Positions 7,736-15,720 of a stretch of DNA of 36,179 nt are shown piece after piece. The notes beneath the pieces are model-generated. The model was not told the origin of the DNA. It did no database searches and saw nothing but the letters and a program-made list of their open reading frames with translations. The position numbers were made by a program, and so were the translations under genes. Within the stretch, counting starts at the first letter, position 1, and the number at the start of each line of letters is the position of its first letter. This stretch comes from Planctomycetota bacterium (GTDB lineage Bacteria > Planctomycetota > Phycisphaerae > UBA1845): NCBI GenBank assembly GCA_024278775.1, contig JAJRSP010000201.1:1-36179 (forward strand). The letters are read 5' to 3'.

Positions 7736-8560
7736 TTACCGACCGAGTTCCTGACTTCTGTGCCATGCCGCAAGTACGCTGTTGACGATGTGGTCAAACA
7801 CGTGGGACTCTCGCATCGCTTCGAGGGCGGCTTGTGTCGTGCCGCCGGGCGAGGTGACCTTATCGCGAAGGTCGCTCGGCAGCTCACCGGATTCGAGCAT
7901 CATCCGGGCAGCGCCGAGGCAGGTCTGTTTCGCAAGAATGTCGGCCTGGGATCGGGTCAGTCCGGCTTTCGTGCCGGCCTCCGTTAGGGCCTCGACGAAG
8001 TAATAGAAATAGGCCGGTCCCGATCCTGAGATCGCCGTGACCGCGTCCATCTGGGTTTCGTCTTCGATGACGATGCACCGACCACCAGCTTCAAAAATAC
8101 GTTGCGCGCGAAGTAAATCCACATCCTGCGCGTACGTGCCTTTGCACACACCAGCCATCCCCGCCCCCACATGAATCGGAAGGTTGGGCATTGCACGAAC
8201 GACTCGTACCTCTCGACCGGGGAAGACGGCTTCGATGGCGGACGTGGATACGCCGGCCATGATCGAGACGATAAGATGGTCCTCACGCATGAGGTCCGCT
8301 ATAGCATCACACACCCCGGCGAACTGCTGCGGCTTGACGGCCAGGATGACGATGTAGCTGTTTTCGACGAGGTGGCGGTTATCGTCGGTGACGGCAATGT
8401 GGAATCGGTTGGCGAATACTTGCCGGCGGTGTTCGTTGGGGTCGGACGCAACCATCCGATCGTCGAAGAGAACGGAGTTTCGCAGAATACCATGTACGAT
8501 GCCTTCGGCCGCGTTGCCGGCACCAAGAACGCCGATTTCGTACTGAGTCGTCATGGGCAT
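7736..8560 (-). CDS. proC: Pyrroline-5-carboxylate reductase
   Basis: Reduces 1-pyrroline-5-carboxylate to L-proline with NAD(P)H, the last step of proline synthesis. The length of 274 residues is typical. IGVLGAGNAAEGIVHGIL (residues 9-26) is the dinucleotide-binding P-loop; ILAVKPQQ near 72-79 and MAGVST near 101-106 are family blocks. The signature around residues 173-190 (AVTAISGSGPAYFYYFVEAL) and VTSPGGTTQAALEAM near 235 identify ProC. The start may be 8560 (MPMTTQ) or the ATG at 8554, which sits at the usual N-terminus. A terminator hairpin lies immediately upstream, so the promoter is either compressed into that stretch or read through from the upstream gene. Confidence 0.95.
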   Translation of the reverse strand: MPMTTQYEIGVLGAGNAAEGIVHGILRNSVLFDDRMVASDPNEHRRQVFANRFHIAVTDDNRHLVENSYIVILAVKPQQFAGVCDAIADLMREDHLIVSIMAGVSTSAIEAVFPGREVRVVRAMPNLPIHVGAGMAGVCKGTYAQDVDLLRAQRIFEAGGRCIVIEDETQMDAVTAISGSGPAYFYYFVEALTEAGTKAGLTRSQADILAKQTCLGAARMMLESGELPSDLRDKVTSPGGTTQAALEAMRESHVFDHIVNSVLAAWHRSQELGR

Positions 8561-8567
8561 ACTTCAC

Positions 8568-8630
8568 AAAAACAGGGCCGAGTGGGAGCTTCGCCGCATC
8601 TAATCCATCGGCGAAAACCCCACCCGACCC
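8568..8630 (-). terminator. Rho-independent terminator before proC
   Basis: On the minus strand a hairpin is followed by a run of five T (8572-8568). The inner stem is CGGCGAA/TTCGCCG (8615-8609 and 8596-8590) with a 12-base loop. Outer GC pairs form between 8618-8630 and 8575-8586. It sits 8 to 70 bases upstream of the proC start and downstream of the exported STN-like gene, so it should end that transcript. Confidence 0.7.
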
Positions 8631-8696
8631 TGATTGCCACCCGACTCTGATCCACCCGCGGCAAGTAACAGCATGCGTAAGCCGCCGTAACCCGTT

Positions 8697-9533
8697 CTAC
8701 CCGCCGAAAACGAAGTACCCCACGATCAACTCGTGAACCTCAGGGGTGGCGTAGACGACCAGCGACCGGTTGAAGACAGCGATCGTACCCTGACCTGGTG
8801 CCGCAGCAGTGGCACGACGCCCTTCCGTGACGGCCCAGGACGATGGAGCGATGCTCGTCCGAATGAGTTCCATGATGTCTTTTAGTTGCCTCTCGAGTTC
8901 CTTTTCTGCCTGCTTACCGCCGCGAGAAGCACCACTTCCGGTAGAGGAGCTGCCGCCGGAAAAAACCGACTGACCACCGCCGCCACCGCTACTATCCGCC
9001 GTTTGCTGCAAATCGATACTGGGAGCCTCCTGGCCGAAGTTCCGAACGCGATGAAGGATGTCTGATGCGTCATACACGCGGACGTACAGCCGTTTGTTGA
9101 GGTCCTGCTTTCCAGAGATTTTCAGGATATTGCGAACGGCTTGATAGCCCAAGGTATCATCCTCGGAAAGCTGAACAAGTACCTCGTCCAATACTTCGTA
9201 TACTTTGACATTGGTCAGCTTCAGCGTAATCAACGATTCCGGTCCGACGCCGTCCACATCCAGCGCGGTCCAGCGCGGGATCACGTTCACCTGTTCGTCA
9301 CCAAGATCGTAAAGCCAATCGATCACCTCTTCGAAAGTGGTTTCCACCCAGTCGACGGAGTCGACCTGCTTCGACAACAACGCGGCCGCGCTGTCCCGTA
9401 CCCGCTTATGCAATACGGTGCCGCCGTGTGCACTGTGGCCGGACACACCGCTCGGAAGTGCGGTCTGTGCCGGAGCCGCCATCGCGGTACAAAGTATGAT
9501 CGCGCCAGCCAGTGAAAACATTTTTGTCATCAT
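8697..9533 (-). CDS. Exported STN/secretin N-domain-like protein, isolated
   Basis: A 278-residue protein with a clear signal peptide (MMTKMFSLAGAIILCTAMAAPAQ). Residues about 60-165 have the pattern seen in secretin/TonB short N-terminal domains: a leading FEEVIDWLYDLG helix, VNVIPRW, then LITLKLTNVKVYEVLDEVL and a closing LYVRVYDASDIL strand. A Gly/Ser-rich hinge (SSGGGGGQSVFSGGSSS) and a helix lead to a second small domain (ELIRTSIAPSSWAV to HELIVGYF). The secretin pore domain itself is missing, so this is not a complete GspD or PilQ. I chose ATG 9533 (or 9530) because GAGAGGA lies just upstream. Its role is unknown; a periplasmic scaffold or accessory of a secretin system is possible. Confidence 0.65.
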   Translation of the reverse strand: MMTKMFSLAGAIILCTAMAAPAQTALPSGVSGHSAHGGTVLHKRVRDSAAALLSKQVDSVDWVETTFEEVIDWLYDLGDEQVNVIPRWTALDVDGVGPESLITLKLTNVKVYEVLDEVLVQLSEDDTLGYQAVRNILKISGKQDLNKRLYVRVYDASDILHRVRNFGQEAPSIDLQQTADSSGGGGGQSVFSGGSSSTGSGASRGGKQAEKELERQLKDIMELIRTSIAPSSWAVTEGRRATAAAPGQGTIAVFNRSLVVYATPEVHELIVGYFVFGG

Positions 9534-10165
9534 TCGAACTATCCTCTCACGTATCCGGGGTGCCGCTCTCACATCCTGGGTGCGGCAAGGCCTCATACCT
9601 ATCCACGGCCGCTCTGCCGCGCCGCACACCCTCGGCCGCACCCTATGGGTACGACCCGTTTATCGGCAAAAGAACGTCTGACGGGCAAAGCCCACCAGCC
9701 GCGACCTCCCATAACTATAGCGTGCCACACGAAGGCAATCCACCCGTGTCCATCAGAAAACCAGGCATCGGTGGCTCCAGAAGAGAACGAGCACCTGGCC
9801 GCCATCGACGGAACCACAGGCCAACGCATGCGTGTGTCATAATCGGACACTCAGGCGCCTCAACGGGGACTCTCGGCGGGCGTGGAAGGTCGGGTGGCAT
9901 GAGCGAATCGGCGGTCAGGAATCACATGTGGTCCCGCCCGTTGCCGTAGATACGAAGCACGAAGTACCCGCCAAAAGCGTCACTGACCGGACCGGTCCAC
10001 CGAATCTAACAGGGTGGTGCCCGCGTCGCAACATGGGTACAATCGCTCGCGTTTTAGCACGCTTGCTGCGTCAACGCTTAGTGGATAGGTGTGGTGCCCG
10101 GTCTCTTCCGTCGTGGGAACGTGCCTCATCGGAAGCCGTGTTCCGCTTTCAGAAAGGAGTTTTTC
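9534..10165. other. 632-bp divergent intergenic region
   Basis: No gene is convincing on either strand here. It separates two divergently transcribed exported-protein genes and must hold both promoters. It contains a 9-bp inverted repeat GGGTGCGGC (9578-9586) and GCCGCACCC (9635-9643), a GGGTGGCAT motif at 9892-9900 like the end of the element at 2235, and a TACAAT -10-like box at 10038-10043 without a good -35. The AAAGGAG ribosome site of the lipoprotein gene closes the region. Confidence 0.45.
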
Positions 10166-11554
10166 GTGTTTCAATTCACCCATTCTCGCAGGGAAGCGTT
10201 CATCCTGGTTGGTGGACTTTCGATGCTTGGTTTCGTCATGGGGTGTCCGAATACGCTCCCGACCCCTGGGGACGGTTCAACGCCATCCGTCTCTTGCGGT
10301 ACGGGGTTGCTGGGACCAACGACCCACACGGAGTCTGAAATCACAACTGACACGACCTGGTCGGCGGCGGGTAGTCCGCACATCGTGACGAGCCACATCA
10401 ATATCCACAACGGCGCGACGCTGACGATCGAACCCTGCGTTGACGTCAAGTTGGATCCGGGCGTGGCGATGACGATGGGCGTGCCTTCCTTGGACGAATC
10501 CGGCACGCTGGCGGCAGAGGGTACGCCCCAGGAACCGATCCGCTTCACCGCGAATGCGAGCGAGCGATGGGAAAACATCCGTGCGGATTATCCCGGTTCG
10601 GCGCGGTTGGCCTACGTCACGTTCGAGAATGGCGGAAGCAACGAAATCACCTACGACGGGGCCACACTGGTGATCTTTGGCGACTCGAGCACACCGCTCA
10701 AAAAAATCGTCGATGTTAGCCACGTGACCATCTCTGGGTCGGCCGGGTTCGGTGCGATCGTGTCGCGTTGGGGTGGGTTCACCGATACCTCCACCGACCT
10801 AACCATCACGGGCAGCGGTGCCACGCTGGATGAATTCCCCTATCCCGCGAAGGTGGATGCCCAAGTGCTCGGCACGCTACCTACCGGCTCGTACACCGGC
10901 AACCCGACGGATGAGTTTCTCGTCAACCCGCGTCAGAACATCGTTGAGGACGTCACGCTTCGCGATCTCGGGATCCCCTATCACGTCGACGGCGTCGGAG
11001 CGACACTGCTTCACATCAAAGAAAACGCCACACTAACCGTGGAAGCCGGCGTCACGGTCCGCTTCGATCCGGACTTGAGCTTCGATTTCGGCACGAGCAT
11101 TTCGTCCGGCGTTCTTCGCGCCGAGGGGGAAGCCGGCAACCCGGTGGTGTTTACCTCTGCGGCGGCCAACCCGCAGCCCGGTGATTGGGTGGGTATTCGT
11201 TTCAATGCGGCTCCGCCCGCCGGCGTGACCAACAAGCTCGATTATGTCCGGATCGAGTATGCCGGTGGTGATTGCAGTTGCAGCCGCTCTTGTCCGAGTA
11301 ACGTGCCGGACGACGCCGCGATTCTCATTCTGGATTGGGAACCGGATGCGCCCTTCCTCACGAACTCGACCATCTCCGACAGCCTGGTGAACGGCGTCCT
11401 TCGCGGCTGGGAGGATTTCACTTGTGGCTCAGACGTGCTCGATTTTTCGCTCACAAACGCCTTCACCAACCTCGGCGGGTGCAAGCAGACCACACCGAAG
11501 CCAGCCACGCCCGAGTGCGCGCCGATGACCTGCCCAGCCGTAACGTGCCCATAG
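10166..11554 (+). CDS. Beta-helix-type lipoprotein
   Basis: A 462-residue exported protein. GTG 10166 is preceded by AGAAAGGAG at a proper distance and gives a compact lipoprotein signal with lipobox VMGC (Cys27). The mature part has two copies of a strand-rich module seen in parallel beta-helix surface proteins: GATLTIEPCVDVKLDPG with GTPQEPIRFTA, then NATLTVEAGVTVRFDPD with GEAGNPVVFTS. Each is followed by a segment of the 'W-(x)-I-R' type and a YVTFEN or YVRIEYAG strand. A Cys cluster (DCSCSRSC) interrupts the last coils, and the C-terminus is Cys/Pro-rich (CAPMTCPAVTCP). No catalytic motif is evident. It is likely an outer-membrane or cell-surface protein of unknown function. Confidence 0.75.
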   Translation: MFQFTHSRREAFILVGGLSMLGFVMGCPNTLPTPGDGSTPSVSCGTGLLGPTTHTESEITTDTTWSAAGSPHIVTSHINIHNGATLTIEPCVDVKLDPGVAMTMGVPSLDESGTLAAEGTPQEPIRFTANASERWENIRADYPGSARLAYVTFENGGSNEITYDGATLVIFGDSSTPLKKIVDVSHVTISGSAGFGAIVSRWGGFTDTSTDLTITGSGATLDEFPYPAKVDAQVLGTLPTGSYTGNPTDEFLVNPRQNIVEDVTLRDLGIPYHVDGVGATLLHIKENATLTVEAGVTVRFDPDLSFDFGTSISSGVLRAEGEAGNPVVFTSAAANPQPGDWVGIRFNAAPPAGVTNKLDYVRIEYAGGDCSCSRSCPSNVPDDAAILILDWEPDAPFLTNSTISDSLVNGVLRGWEDFTCGSDVLDFSLTNAFTNLGGCKQTTPKPATPECAPMTCPAVTCP

Positions 11555-11601
11555 CCGAAGGTGTTGCCCCGATTCGATGGTGCGTTTGCCTTGTTCGTGC
11601 G

Positions 11602-11640
11602 GCTCCCCTTTCCCCTTTCGGCCAAAGGGGAAAGGGGAGC
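11602..11640. terminator. Perfect 17-bp hairpin between convergent genes
   Basis: GCTCCCCTTTCCCCTTT (11602-11618), a 5-base loop CGGCC, then its exact complement (11624-11640). It lies between the stops of the beta-helix lipoprotein (11554) and cardiolipin synthase (11648). It can serve both strands as a terminator, although there is no T-run on either side. Confidence 0.7.
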
Positions 11641-11647
11641 TCACGGC

Positions 11648-13159
11648 CTACAGATAGGGCGAAAAGAGCTTCACGATGCCGTCACGGAGACGACGCCACA
11701 TCGGGCGGGCGTCCATCTGAGCCAGTGTCACGCGGTTGGCACTTGTGATTACGTCGTCGATTCGCTCGCGCATCGCTTTCGCGAAGCCCACATCGTACGC
11801 CTCCACATTGAACTCAAAGTTGAGCCGAAAGCTGCGGCGATCCAGGTTGGCTGAGCCGAACAACACCCACTGATCGTCCACGACCATCAGCTTCGTGTGC
11901 GCGAACGGTGGCGGTCGGCGATACACCTCGATGTCGTGTTCGAGTAACTGCCAGAGATACCCATCGGCGGCCCAACGCATATAGGGCAGGTCCAGCACGC
12001 TGGGAAGTACCAGTTTGACATCCACGCCGCGAAGCGCCGCGGTTGTCATCGCCGAGACGAGAGACGGCGTCGGCACAAAATAGGGCGTGGCCATGTAGAC
12101 GCTGTGTTGCGCTGCGGACAGGGCCGCCCGTATGATGATGTGGATATCCTCGAAGTCTTCGTCCGGTCCGCTCACAATCCCCCGGCAGAGCGTGCCGCCG
12201 GCCGGTGTCAGTAGTGGGAAGTAGTCCTCACCGGCTAAGACCTTTCCGGTCGCCAACCGCCAGTCTTCCGCAAAGGTATGCTGCAACTCGGCCACCACCG
12301 GCCCCAACAGCTCGAAGTGCATATCCTCAGACCGCTGGGGTTTGTCCAGCTCGACCAGGTGGCGTTCGGTGATGTTCATCCCTCCGGTGAAGCCGAGGCG
12401 GCCGTCCACCACAAGGATTTTACGGTGATTGCGCAGGTTGATCCGCAACCGACCGAGCGGAAACCGTAGCGGAAAAAACGACGCCACCTCAGCACCGGAT
12501 TTCAGCAGCAGCCGACCCATCCGGGAAAAGTGCCCCAGTGCACCTACGCCGTCCACCAGCACGTGAACGTGCACCCCCCGCGCGGCAGCCGCCTCCATCG
12601 TCGAAGCGAATTGCCGCCCGACATCGTCCCAATCGAAAATGTAAGAGGCCAGCGTCACACTTCGCTCAGCCTGTTCGATCGCCCGAAGCATCTGCGGAAA
12701 CGCCTGTTCGCCGCAGTACAGTGGCGTGACGCGGTTCCCCGGAAGCATGGGCAGTCGCGTCACGCGCTGCGATGCCCGGTACAGGGTTCGCAGCGGACCG
12801 AGAACGCATGCCTGATCGGCCAGTTCGATCGTCTCGGGGTCTATCGGGGCCGCATCGAACGGTTGCTCGCGTTTCCCCAGGTGGCGTACCGCACGCCGTT
12901 CCACCCGGTTGATACCGATTACCCAGTAGAGCCAGGGACCGAAGATGGGCAGGGCGAAGCTCAGAAGCAACCAGATGGCGGAGCTACGCGGGTCGCGCTT
13001 GTACATCAGGGCGTGGGCGGACGAGATGCACGCCAGTACTAGCCAAACGCCCACGAGCACCAAGGTGACCAGGAACTCGTACGAGAATGATGGCCCGTAA
13101 GTGAGTGTCGTTTCGACTGAGGCGACGCCGTTCATCGCGGACGAGTCTACCGGGGACAT
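11648..13159 (-). CDS. cls: Cardiolipin synthase (phospholipase D superfamily)
   Basis: Condenses two phosphatidylglycerols to cardiolipin at the inner membrane. The 503 residues match bacterial ClsA-type enzymes. Two N-terminal membrane helices (about 28-50 and 61-81) are followed by two HKD catalytic motifs. Motif 1 is HRKILVVD at 245-252, continuing GRLGFTGGMNI. Motif 2 is HTKLMVVD at 421-428, continuing DQWVLFGSANLDRRS. Both HxKxxxxD sets are intact, so activity is expected. The start at 13159 gives the usual short tail before the first helix; ATG 13135 is an alternative. The gene ends at a strong hairpin and diverges from waaA across a repeat-bearing gap. Other lipid genes (methyltransferase, pgsA, uppP) lie within 5 kb. 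Confidence 0.93.
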   Translation of the reverse strand: MSPVDSSAMNGVASVETTLTYGPSFSYEFLVTLVLVGVWLVLACISSAHALMYKRDPRSSAIWLLLSFALPIFGPWLYWVIGINRVERRAVRHLGKREQPFDAAPIDPETIELADQACVLGPLRTLYRASQRVTRLPMLPGNRVTPLYCGEQAFPQMLRAIEQAERSVTLASYIFDWDDVGRQFASTMEAAAARGVHVHVLVDGVGALGHFSRMGRLLLKSGAEVASFFPLRFPLGRLRINLRNHRKILVVDGRLGFTGGMNITERHLVELDKPQRSEDMHFELLGPVVAELQHTFAEDWRLATGKVLAGEDYFPLLTPAGGTLCRGIVSGPDEDFEDIHIIIRAALSAAQHSVYMATPYFVPTPSLVSAMTTAALRGVDVKLVLPSVLDLPYMRWAADGYLWQLLEHDIEVYRRPPPFAHTKLMVVDDQWVLFGSANLDRRSFRLNFEFNVEAYDVGFAKAMRERIDDVITSANRVTLAQMDARPMWRRLRDGIVKLFSPYL

Positions 13160-13166
13160 CTAGGTT

Positions 13167-13242
13167 GGGCTATTCCCCGGTGGGCGTGTGCCCGTACGGG
13201 ATGCTCGGGCTGTGCACAGGCTACCCCCAAGCTGAATAGCCC
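13167..13242. repeat. Palindromic element upstream of cls
   Basis: A 76-bp unit bounded by GGGCTATTC (13167-13175) and GAATAGCCC (13234-13242). It contains a GGGC/GCCC hairpin (13182-13193) and the 10-bp palindrome CTGTGCACAG. It lies in the 320-bp gap between divergent cls and waaA (13160-13479). I see no gene in the rest of that gap. Confidence 0.5.
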
Positions 13243-13479
13243 ATAGTCGGGAAAGAGCTTGTTCGGCCAGCGGTGATGCGCGGTTCCCCATCCACTGTGG
13301 CGACGGACGTAGCTTGTGCCGTGGATTGGGAGTCGCCGACGTATCCATTCGTCCCGCTCCCCGCATGCACTCTTACAGACGCTATGTTTCAAGTATTCAA
13401 CCCACACAGACACCATCCGACCCGCCCATGTAGTGGCCAAGATCGACCCGCGTTGAAGCGATCGCACCACCAACGTACC

Positions 13480-14856
13480 ATGCCGCTCATGCGTTGGGTG
13501 GCGAATATCATTTATTTCATCGTGGGGCTGCTCTATCTGCCGATCGCGATGTATCAGGCCGTGTGTCTGGGCAAAAACCGCCGCGGCTGGCGGCACCGCT
13601 TTGGATTCGTCCCCCGCTTCCCGCCCGGCTGCTCGCGTATCTGGATCCACGCGGTCTCTCTGGGCGAGATGAACGCCACCACCCAACTGGTGTCCCAGAT
13701 CAAAGAACACCTGCCCGATGTGGACCTCATCTTTTCCACGACGACCGACACCGGCTACACCCGAGCCGTGAAGCTCTACGGAATGGAGCGGGTGTTTCGC
13801 TTCCCGTTGGATTTCAGCCCCGTGATCGCCCGGGCGTTGCGGCGTATCCAACCAACCATGATCGTCCTCGTCGAGCAGGAAGTGTGGCACAACCTCGTGC
13901 GGATGGCCACCGCGCAGCACATACCGGTGGCCGTCGTCAACGGAAGGCTCACGAAGAGAAGTGCCCGGCGTTTGGCGTGGCTCGGCGGCGCGGCCCGCGC
14001 GATGTTCGCCGATCTCGCCTGGGTCGGGGCCCAAGACGAAGCGATCGCCGAACGATTCAGAAAACTCGGCGTCGCGGCCGACCGCGTGACGGTGACATCC
14101 TCGCTGAAATGGGACAGCGCCGAGGTCGCGGATTCCGTCGAGGGTGCCGACGAACTGGCGTATGTCTTAGGGCTGGATCGGCACCGGCCGGTGTGGGTCT
14201 GCGGCAGCACCGGCCCGGGGGAAGAGGCGATTATTCTGCAGGCGTATCGGGATGTGCTGGATGCATGCGCGTCCGCCCCGCCGGCCTCCGCCTTCCATGA
14301 CGCACGAGCGGTACAGCTTATCATCGTGCCGCGTAAGCCCGAGCGGTTTGATGAGGTCGCGCGGCTCATCACGCGTGAGGGGTTTCGGTGCATCCGCCGC
14401 GGGGAGCACAACGAACACCATCCGGCGCAGCGCGTATCCGCCCCGACCGTGTTCCTTGGAGATTCGATGGGCGAGCTTCGCAAGTTCTACGCGCTGGCCG
14501 ACGTCGTGTTCGTCGGGCGGTCACTCGTACCGATGGGCGGTTCCGATCCGATGGAGGTGGCCGCCTTGGGCAGGCCGATCCTTGTCGGACCGCACATGGA
14601 AAACTTTGCCGCGCCCACGGAGGCGTTGACCGATGCCGACGCAGTGGAGGTGGTGTCAGACGCGGCCACGCTCACCAACGCCGTCATGCGGCTGGCAGCC
14701 GACACGACCACGGCGCAACGGCGCGGCGCAGCCGGTCGAGCGACCGTCATCGCTCATCAGGGCGCTACGAAAAAAACAGTCGATATGTTATCAAAACTAG
14801 GGACAGTCACCTATTTCGAAACCAGGGACCGTAACAAAACAGGTGACTGTCCCTAG
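13480..14856 (+). CDS. waaA: 3-deoxy-D-manno-octulosonic acid (Kdo) transferase
   Basis: Transfers Kdo from CMP-Kdo to lipid A precursors at the inner membrane (GT-B fold, family GT30). ATG 13480 opens with one membrane anchor (VANIIYFIVGLLYLPIAM). IWIHAVSLGEMNATTQLV carries the proposed catalytic Glu. The C-terminal CMP-binding half has CGSTGPGEE, MGGSDPMEVAALGRPI and VGPHMENF. The first two differ from the common STHPGEE and GGHNPLE forms, but the spacing is right. At 458 residues it is slightly long. The final 20 residues (from KLGTVTYF) and the stop codon are encoded by a palindromic repeat, so the native C-terminus was probably altered by its insertion. Its presence indicates an LPS-type outer membrane, although no other lipid A gene is in view. 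Confidence 0.9.
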   Translation: MPLMRWVANIIYFIVGLLYLPIAMYQAVCLGKNRRGWRHRFGFVPRFPPGCSRIWIHAVSLGEMNATTQLVSQIKEHLPDVDLIFSTTTDTGYTRAVKLYGMERVFRFPLDFSPVIARALRRIQPTMIVLVEQEVWHNLVRMATAQHIPVAVVNGRLTKRSARRLAWLGGAARAMFADLAWVGAQDEAIAERFRKLGVAADRVTVTSSLKWDSAEVADSVEGADELAYVLGLDRHRPVWVCGSTGPGEEAIILQAYRDVLDACASAPPASAFHDARAVQLIIVPRKPERFDEVARLITREGFRCIRRGEHNEHHPAQRVSAPTVFLGDSMGELRKFYALADVVFVGRSLVPMGGSDPMEVAALGRPILVGPHMENFAAPTEALTDADAVEVVSDAATLTNAVMRLAADTTTAQRRGAAGRATVIAHQGATKKTVDMLSKLGTVTYFETRDRNKTGDCP

Positions 14857-14859
14857 TTT
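14794..14859. repeat. 19-bp perfect inverted repeat shared by two convergent gene ends
   Basis: AAACTAGGGACAGTCACCT (14794-14812) and its exact complement (14841-14859) are separated by 28 bases. The loop holds a degenerate internal copy (GGGACCGTAAC beside GGGACAGTCAC). The waaA stop TAG (14854-14856) and the first bases of the methyltransferase stop (14860-14858 on the minus strand) fall in or on the right arm. From memory, GGGACAGTC-type palindromes occur as dispersed REP-like repeats, some next to Y1/RAYT transposases. It can also act as a bidirectional terminator. Confidence 0.8.
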
Positions 14860-15523
14860 ACGCCGCTTGGATACCGGCACCATCTTCGAATCGCAGGTGG
14901 CGGGCGTGGGCCGGCGGGAAATTACGAAGCACCGTGGTACGGTCGAACTCGTGCGCTTTGATCGTCTCGCTAAGGAAGGACGACACGGAACGAACACGGC
15001 GCCGCTTCTTGCCCAACGACAGCACCGCGGAGGTCTTTCGCAACCCCACATACTCGAAATAACTGAACACGCCGCCGGGTTTCAGGCACTGCCGGACGAC
15101 GTCGAAAATAGCCATCACGTCTTCCAACTCGAACGTGGTAAACGGTAAGCCGGAAACGATGTAATCGTAGGTCCGGTTTGTGGCAATTTCCTGTGCAGGA
15201 TGTCGCAAGATCCGAACCCTTCCACACGCCACCGCCTCACGGTAGTTGCGATGAGACAGCACATCCCGCTCGAGAATATCTCCGAAGTCGGGGTTGATTT
15301 CACAAATGTCCAACTCATCGTCCGGTCCAAGGAACCGACCAAGTTGCCTCGTCACGGATCCGGTACCGGCACCAATCTCAAGAACGCTAACCGCACGGTT
15401 GCACCGGCGGTACGGCTCGCACAGGGCCAGGGACAACCCCGGAGAGCTCGGGGCAATCGCCCCCACGGAACGCGGGTCCCGCAGATACCGATGAAAAAAA
15501 CGTAACGACTGGGAAAGACTCAA
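14858..15523 (-). CDS. Class I SAM methyltransferase, phospholipid N-methyltransferase-like
   Basis: A SAM-dependent methyltransferase. The N-terminal FFHRYLRDPRSVGAIAPSSP block is the mark of the PmtA/KsgA-like phospholipid methyltransferase group, which methylates phosphatidylethanolamine. VLEIGAGTGSVTRQL is SAM motif I, ICEINPDF holds the ribose-binding acid, and YDYIVSGLPFTTF is motif IV. A basic segment (GKKRRRVR) and a C-terminal NFPPAHARHLRF strand follow. I chose TTG 15523 because AGGAG lies 6 bases before it and the family N-terminus starts there; ATG 15610 and a longer frame to 15733 are alternatives. The stop lies on the edge of a palindrome shared with waaA. The phospholipid substrate is inferred, also from the nearby cls and pgsA. 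Confidence 0.75.
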   Translation of the reverse strand: MSLSQSLRFFHRYLRDPRSVGAIAPSSPGLSLALCEPYRRCNRAVSVLEIGAGTGSVTRQLGRFLGPDDELDICEINPDFGDILERDVLSHRNYREAVACGRVRILRHPAQEIATNRTYDYIVSGLPFTTFELEDVMAIFDVVRQCLKPGGVFSYFEYVGLRKTSAVLSLGKKRRRVRSVSSFLSETIKAHEFDRTTVLRNFPPAHARHLRFEDGAGIQAA

Positions 15524-15720
15524 GGTCAACTCCTTTGAAACGCCACCCGGCCATACCGTCTGATCTGCCACGGAATTCGCAGCCCCAGGATGACTATTTC
15601 CGGCGTCCATCCTAGCAGAACCCAGAATGTCTGGCCAGAAGTCACCCTTCCCCCTTCCCCGTCGTCCGAATCCTGATAAACTCCTCGCTCTCAGACGGTT
15701 GGCCGAGTTGCGAGTACCCC

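Noticed and set aside
9534..10165. Possible small RNA or tRNA in the 632-bp gap
   Set aside because: I found no cloverleaf and no promoter-terminator pair; only a 9-bp inverted repeat and weak -10-like boxes.
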